Assembly (NCBI RefSeq): GCF_901875305.1
Contig: NZ_CABFLY010000001.1
Span: forward strand, 372,001 to 436,000
Length of the DNA: 64,000 bases
Direction of reading: 5' to 3'
Source of the DNA: Rothia mucilaginosa
GTDB taxonomy: Bacteria > Actinomycetota > Actinomycetes > Actinomycetales > Micrococcaceae
The position numbers and the translations under genes are program-made. This document shows, one piece after another, positions 59,763 to 64,000 of this stretch (positions are counted from its first letter, which is position 1; every line of letters begins with the position of its first letter). The notes below the pieces were generated by a model. That model was not told the origin of the DNA. It did not search any database and saw only the letters and a list, made by a program, of their open reading frames with translations.

Positions 59763-61349
59763 ATGAAGCTCATCTACACCGCATCCCAGATTCGCGATGC
59801 GGAAAAGCCCTACATCGAGGCGCCCGACTACGATGGCTACCTCATGCAACGTGCCGCCGATGCGGTCGCCACCGAAGCCATCGACCTGTTGGACGGCCGA
59901 CAGGGTGCTTCTGTGCTACTGCTCGTTGGCCCGGGCAACAACGGGTCCGACACCGTTTACGCGGGTGCTCGACTGAGTACTAGCGGGTACAAGGTGGACG
60001 CCGTGGTCTTTGAATCCAACGAAAAGAACCTTGAGCTCATCGCTCGCGAAGGCGGTGAAGGAACGTGCGTGCTCGACCCTGCTAAGGCCCTGGAGCATGT
60101 AAAAGATTACGACCTCATCATCGACGGTATCCTCGGAACCGGCTCGAGCGGGGCCGTTCGAGGAGAAGCAGGGGAGTTCCTACGTACCCTGTGCGCAACC
60201 CAGAAGAAGGGGCGCCTCGGCCGGGTGCTTGCCGTCGATACCCCCTCCGGCATCGACAATAACCGAGGTACCGTGCACGAACCCGTCCTGCGCGCTGACC
60301 GCACCGTCACCTTCATCGGCCGTAAGCTACCGCTCGGAACCATCCACAGTGAGTACGCCGGCGACGTAAAGCTCTACACCCTGGGCGTGCCGGAAGCCCT
60401 CAATCGCTTCAAGCCCGCTATGCGCGTCATGGAACGGCAGGACTTCCGCGATACCCTCGAGGTTCCCAACGCCCACTCCCATAAGTACACTCGCGGGGTG
60501 CTCGGTATGCTCACCGGCAGCCTCGAATACCCTGGCGCAGCTCTGATGAGTGTGCGCGCTGCGCTCAACTGCGGCGTGGGCATGGTGCGTTTTGGCACGA
60601 ACTCCCATGAGCTACGCCAGCTCATGATTGCCCACAACCCCGAAGCGGTCTACTTCTCAGGAACCCCCGCCGTACAGAGGGTGACCGTATGGGCTGGTGG
60701 CTCCGGGGCCGGTCACGATTCGCTGGATAAGAACCGCCACCTGCTACACGCACCGGAGCCCGCTATTCTGGACGCCGGTGCCTGCGACCTGGCCGCTGAA
60801 TACCTGGCCACCGGCAAGCGCCTCGGCCCGCACAAGATCCTGACCCCGCACGCTGGCGAGCTTGAACGGTTCCTGCGTATTGTGCATCAGGTTGCCCCCG
60901 GTGATTGGGCTACACATCTGGGGGATGCCATCGTACCCAGCCGCCGCGATATCGACGCCGAGCCCTTCCGCTGGGCGCGTGCCGCCTCCGAGCTTTCCGG
61001 TGCAACCGTCATGCTCAAAGGTGGATACACGATTATCGCGGCTCCCAACGGTGCCACCTACAGTGTGGCGGGTGGAACCCCCTGGCTGGCCACCGCCGGT
61101 AGCGGAGACACCCTCACCGGTATCTACGGCGCTCTGCTGGCCCAGACCATCGCCGTGCTTAACACCAGCGACGAGCCCGTCGAAGTGTGCACCTACTCCG
61201 CAGTAGGCGCCCTGGCCGTCTACCTGCACGGGCAGGCCGCCCGAGCCAGCGTCACCGGAAACGCTACGGGCCCCCTGGATGGGCCCGCACCCGCTACCCG
61301 CGTGGCCCAGATGCTGCCCGAGGTAATCGCGCGACTCCTCGCCGACTAG
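59763..61349 (+). CDS. nnr: bifunctional NAD(P)H-hydrate epimerase / ADP-dependent dehydratase
   Basis: This 528-residue fusion repairs hydrated NADH and NADPH. The N-terminal half (to about 215) is a YjeF-type epimerase (LLVGPGNNGSDTVYAGA, DGILGTGSSG). The C-terminal half is the ribokinase-like dehydratase (HKYTRGVLGMLTGS, ILTPHAGELERFL, ATAGSGDTLTGIYGALLAQ). ATG 59763 with AAGGAGA upstream is chosen; the frame opens at 59583 within acpS. It is probably co-transcribed with acpS. Confidence 0.94.
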   Translation: MKLIYTASQIRDAEKPYIEAPDYDGYLMQRAADAVATEAIDLLDGRQGASVLLLVGPGNNGSDTVYAGARLSTSGYKVDAVVFESNEKNLELIAREGGEGTCVLDPAKALEHVKDYDLIIDGILGTGSSGAVRGEAGEFLRTLCATQKKGRLGRVLAVDTPSGIDNNRGTVHEPVLRADRTVTFIGRKLPLGTIHSEYAGDVKLYTLGVPEALNRFKPAMRVMERQDFRDTLEVPNAHSHKYTRGVLGMLTGSLEYPGAALMSVRAALNCGVGMVRFGTNSHELRQLMIAHNPEAVYFSGTPAVQRVTVWAGGSGAGHDSLDKNRHLLHAPEPAILDAGACDLAAEYLATGKRLGPHKILTPHAGELERFLRIVHQVAPGDWATHLGDAIVPSRRDIDAEPFRWARAASELSGATVMLKGGYTIIAAPNGATYSVAGGTPWLATAGSGDTLTGIYGALLAQTIAVLNTSDEPVEVCTYSAVGALAVYLHGQAARASVTGNATGPLDGPAPATRVAQMLPEVIARLLAD

Positions 61350-61439
61350 CCCTCGCAACCCAGAAGAAGCTCTCAAGAAGCCCTCCACCCAAAGAGGTTG
61401 GGCTCTCAAATCCGGTTTGAATGTGGCAGATGAGCACAA

Positions 61440-61480
61440 AAGGGGCGTGAACCCATTAACAATGGATTCACGCCCCTTCA
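61440..61480. terminator. bidirectional terminator between nnr and the sugar transferase
   Basis: 18-base arms (61440-61457 and 61461-61478) pair with a single mismatch. The outer half reads AAGGGGCGTGAA. The genes converge here, so it probably serves both. Confidence 0.85.
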
Positions 61481-61579
61481 ACATGCTTTATTGTTCAGCG
61501 CATAATGCCGAAGTTGCCTGTGCCGGGACAACCTCTCTAGAGCGACATACACTCAGTGGAAGAAAACCCACAGCGTATC

Positions 61580-63148
61580 TTAGTATGCGCCTTCCTTCGC
61601 AAAGACCGCACGGACGGTACGAAGGAGAATGATGAAGTCGCCAGTCAGAGACCAGTTCTCAACGTAGTAGAGATCCAAGCGAACCGACTCCTCCCACGAG
61701 AGATCGCTACGGCCCGACACCTGCCACAGACCCGTAATACCGGGCTTCACCAGCAGACGACGGTACGCGATGTCCTCGTACTGCTCAACCTCTTCCACCA
61801 GCGGGGGACGGGGTCCCACCAGTGACATATCGCCGATGAACACATTCCACAACTGGGGTAGCTCGTCAATCGAGTACTTGCGAATGAACTTGCCGACGGG
61901 GGTGATGCGCGGGTCATCCTTCATCTTAAAGAGCACGCCATTACCTTCGTTCTGCTCCATGAGGCGCTTCTTGACCTCTTCAGCATCGGTGCGCATGGAA
62001 CGGAACTTCACCATCTTGAAAAGCTCACCGTTCAGACCCACACGGCTCTGCAAGAAGAATACCGGCCCGCCATCACGCTTAACCATGAGCGCAACCACCA
62101 CGAACAACGGGGACAACAGAATCAGACCCAGGCCCGAAGCAACAACGTCCACGACACGTTTGAAGAACGCCGACAGACCGGTGATACGCGGGGTCGACAC
62201 GTGCACCAGCGGCAGGCCGTTCAACGGCTGCATATGCATACGGGGGCCAGCAATGTCGGTCGTAGCGGGAGCCATAATCAGCGAGATATGGGCATCCGCG
62301 AGCTTCCAACCCAGCAGACGCACCTGATCCGGGCTCAGGTGATGACCGTTCGTCACGGCGACCATGTGAATGTCGTTATCACGAATGGCATCCATAATGT
62401 CGGTCGGAGAGGTGCTGTAGCCAAGCACCGGAATCGGCGCACCGGCCACGGTAGTACCGGGAGTGAAACCAGGCAGATAGAACGCGGCGGGGGAGAGGCC
62501 GGAAGCAACCACACCCTCCAGATTCTTGTACAGGTGCTGGCCGGTCGTCACATCAGAAATAATCATGACGCGAGTCAATGCACGACCATGGATACGGGAA
62601 CGCACCAGGCCCTGACGAATCATCCAACGCTCAATGAGCAGAAAGAGAAGACCCAGCGGGTAAGCAATCAACAGGTACATGCGGGTGACGTCAATCTTGA
62701 GGAAGAACGCCAGAATAATAAGCCCGCAGAAGAAATAGGTGGTGCCGCGTGTAATGAGACGGTATTCCTCAGTGCCAAGGCCCATGATGCGCAGGCTACG
62801 AGAGCCATTGAGCTGAAGGATAATCCACCAGCCGATAACCATGCCGACGCCCAGGAAAATGTAATCCAGAGCGGGCACTCGGCCGTCCAGAATATTAATG
62901 GGCCAGACGTTGACATAGGGCAGGTCTGCGTTTTCTAAGCCAAAACGAATGAGGTGGGCAGCGAGAACCGCTAGGGTGATAGACGCAAGGTCACCCAGGT
63001 AGAGGGCGCGCTGAACCTTCGGGTGCCAACTTCGCCGAACGACGAAGTCTGCGCCCCACATTTTTTTGAGACGATCTTGTACTTTCAACGGTGTAATCTT
63101 CCCCGGAAATTTGTCCTGTGCTGCGGACAGAGAGCGGCGAATAGGCAC
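61580..63148 (-). CDS. polyprenyl glycosylphosphotransferase (exopolysaccharide/capsule initiating sugar transferase)
   Basis: This 522-residue membrane enzyme starts exopolysaccharide or capsule repeat units by moving a sugar-1-phosphate onto undecaprenyl phosphate. Four to five N-terminal transmembrane helices (about residues 55-190) are followed by a Rossmann-like CoA-binding domain. After another membrane segment comes the bacterial sugar transferase domain: FKMVKFRSMRTDAEEVKKRL, KYSIDELPQLWNVFIGDMSLVGPRP and KPGITGLWQVSGRSDLSWEE. GTG 63148 after AGGGG is chosen; TTG 63172 is the alternative. The sugar is not predictable. Confidence 0.92.
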   Translation of the reverse strand: MPIRRSLSAAQDKFPGKITPLKVQDRLKKMWGADFVVRRSWHPKVQRALYLGDLASITLAVLAAHLIRFGLENADLPYVNVWPINILDGRVPALDYIFLGVGMVIGWWIILQLNGSRSLRIMGLGTEEYRLITRGTTYFFCGLIILAFFLKIDVTRMYLLIAYPLGLLFLLIERWMIRQGLVRSRIHGRALTRVMIISDVTTGQHLYKNLEGVVASGLSPAAFYLPGFTPGTTVAGAPIPVLGYSTSPTDIMDAIRDNDIHMVAVTNGHHLSPDQVRLLGWKLADAHISLIMAPATTDIAGPRMHMQPLNGLPLVHVSTPRITGLSAFFKRVVDVVASGLGLILLSPLFVVVALMVKRDGGPVFFLQSRVGLNGELFKMVKFRSMRTDAEEVKKRLMEQNEGNGVLFKMKDDPRITPVGKFIRKYSIDELPQLWNVFIGDMSLVGPRPPLVEEVEQYEDIAYRRLLVKPGITGLWQVSGRSDLSWEESVRLDLYYVENWSLTGDFIILLRTVRAVFAKEGAY

Positions 63149-63670
63149 GTTTACCCCTAAATATCGGTGCAAGGAGCCGTATTCTTGTCTTTGTCTGTTG
63201 AATGAGTGAACAGTAACCGTGCTGAGTAAATGTTGGCAGGGATTACGGTAAAGGCGCTGGTGAGGCGCCTATTGGAGCGTTGTATCGAGCAAAAAGCGCA
63301 ACAACGTGTTCCGTAAACTATTCTACGGGTTTATGGGTCTTCCGTCTCTAGGAACAAAGGCGATATCTGTTGCCCACAGTAATGAAATCAATCACAAAGC
63401 GCGGCAGATGTATAAGCTTTCTCGATATGAGGTCGACGCAAGGCAGACGCTACATATAACATCCGTGTTGATCTTTGTGCGGAGGAATTTTAAAGTCGCC
63501 TTACAAGCCCTCTCGTAGCACTTAAAACGTGAGAAACAGCGACGATATACGATGCCCCGAACCTCGTCAGACAGAAGCCTGCAGATCCGGGGCATCGAGC
63601 CGCACACGGTAGCCCGACCGGAGGGGCGGGACGCGATGACAGCGGCGAGAACATACTAGGGACGCTCTAC
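63149..63670. other. spacer upstream of the sugar transferase
   Basis: No supported gene lies in this 520-bp stretch; a 70-residue plus-strand frame has no family features. It should contain the sugar transferase promoter, which I could not define, and a terminator at 63550-63597. Confidence 0.4.
63550..63597 (-). terminator. terminator of the right-edge gene
   Basis: CGATGCCCCG (63550-63559) pairs perfectly with CGGGGCATCG (63588-63597). It lies 75 bases beyond the stop of the minus-strand gene at the edge. Confidence 0.65.
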
Positions 63671-64000
63671 TCAGGGGCGCTCAAGACCAGCACGGTCCAG
63701 GATGAAGTCAATCATCGGCTCATAACGGCGCGGCGGGACGTTATCGTCCATCGGCACGCACACCGGCAAATCACCCTGTTCGGCGGCCACAAACAGACCC
63801 GGATCGTTGCAATCGGCGATACCAATCGTCAGCAGCTTGCGAGTCGACGAAGCGTAGCCGGCCATGCCGTGATCAGAAACCACAAGATCGGGAACCACGC
63901 CGCGGGCCTGCAACTGGTCTAGGGCGATGCGCATCGGACCGGGGAAATGCGTGTGCTGCAGGTTGCCGTACTGCTCGAACATCACGACGTCCATAATCTG
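63671..64000 (-). CDS. C-terminal part of an unidentified protein (partial)
   Basis: An open minus-strand frame continues past the right edge; the last 109 residues are visible. The segment has FPGPMRIALDQL, DLVVSDHGMAGYASSTRKLLTIGIADCNDPGLF and PRRYEPMIDFIL. SDHGM recalls metal sites of alkaline-phosphatase-like hydrolases, but the rest does not allow a confident family call. No start codon decision is possible because the frame stays open to the edge. Confidence 0.6.
   Translation of the reverse strand, partial: QIMDVVMFEQYGNLQHTHFPGPMRIALDQLQARGVVPDLVVSDHGMAGYASSTRKLLTIGIADCNDPGLFVAAEQGDLPVCVPMDDNVPPRRYEPMIDFILDRAGLERP

Noticed and set aside
63306-63518. 70-residue plus-strand frame upstream of the sugar transferase
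   Set aside because: Isolated, no ribosome binding site of note and no recognisable motif.
1-64000. tRNA genes, rRNA, insertion sequences, CRISPR or prophage
   Set aside because: No cloverleaf with T-arm and acceptor pairing, no transposase or integrase frames and no regular repeat-spacer pattern were seen.

Overview
The window is a piece of an actinobacterial chromosome, most likely a member of the Micrococcaceae close to Rothia. The genus is inferred from protein flavour and gene order; no database was searched. Support comes from the moderately GC-rich coding DNA, many GTG and TTG starts, a short-LID adenylate kinase, an LAxTG sorting signal, TANNNT -10 boxes, and ribosomal operons lacking rpsN (S14) and rpsD (S4). 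No rRNA, tRNA, CRISPR array, insertion sequence or prophage was seen.

Layout. (1) 1-6.3 kb: the tail of an unidentified gene, then gcvP, gcvT and sdaA, a glycine-cleavage / serine-deamination module (gcvH is not here). (2) 6.6-14.2 kb: rpoB-rpoC. (3) 14.3-16.9 kb: an AT-rich spacer and a secreted neutral ceramidase homologue. (4) 16.9-21.9 kb: the str operon rpsL-rpsG-fusA-tuf with a 350-bp structured leader. (5) 22.2-25.9 kb: a huge polytopic membrane protein on the minus strand. (6) 26.2-31.6 kb: the S10 operon rpsJ-rplCDWB-rpsS-rplV-rpsC-rplP-rpmC-rpsQ. (7) 31.6-36.3 kb: an insertion between the S10 and spc operons with a sortase-anchored beta-propeller protein, a candidate minus-strand small RNA and a cytoplasmic beta-propeller paralogue. 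(8) 36.4-49.9 kb: the spc and alpha region rplN-X-E-rpsH-rplF-R-rpsE-rpmD-rplO, secY-adk, map, rlmN, infA, rpmJ, rpsM-rpsK, rpoA-rplQ, truA. (9) 50.1-54.3 kb: rplM-rpsI, ppk2, glmM. (10) 54.3-61.4 kb: mscL and a VanY-type lipoprotein and coaA on the minus strand, then glmS, acpS and nnr. (11) 61.6-64 kb: a polyprenyl-phosphate sugar transferase and the end of another gene, both on the minus strand.

Most of the window makes RNA polymerase, ribosomes, elongation factors and the Sec channel. The late part supplies UDP-GlcNAc precursors (GlmS, GlmM), CoA and acyl-carrier activation (CoaA, AcpS), NAD(P)H repair (Nnr), polyphosphate-driven nucleotide phosphorylation (PPK2) and wall or capsule functions (VanY-like peptidase, sugar transferase). 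The less ordinary genes sit at the junctions between housekeeping operons: ceramidase at rpoC|rpsL, membrane protein at tuf|rpsJ, and the beta-propeller pair at rpsQ|rplN. Strong terminators isolate these junctions, and several operons restart from recognisable promoters.

The most promising unexplained items are the paired surface/cytoplasmic propellers with the structured minus-strand transcript between them, the ceramidase with threonine in place of the family nucleophile serine, the extra C-terminal domain on ribosomal protein L17, and a group of apparently leaderless genes (glmM, mscL, coaA, glmS).
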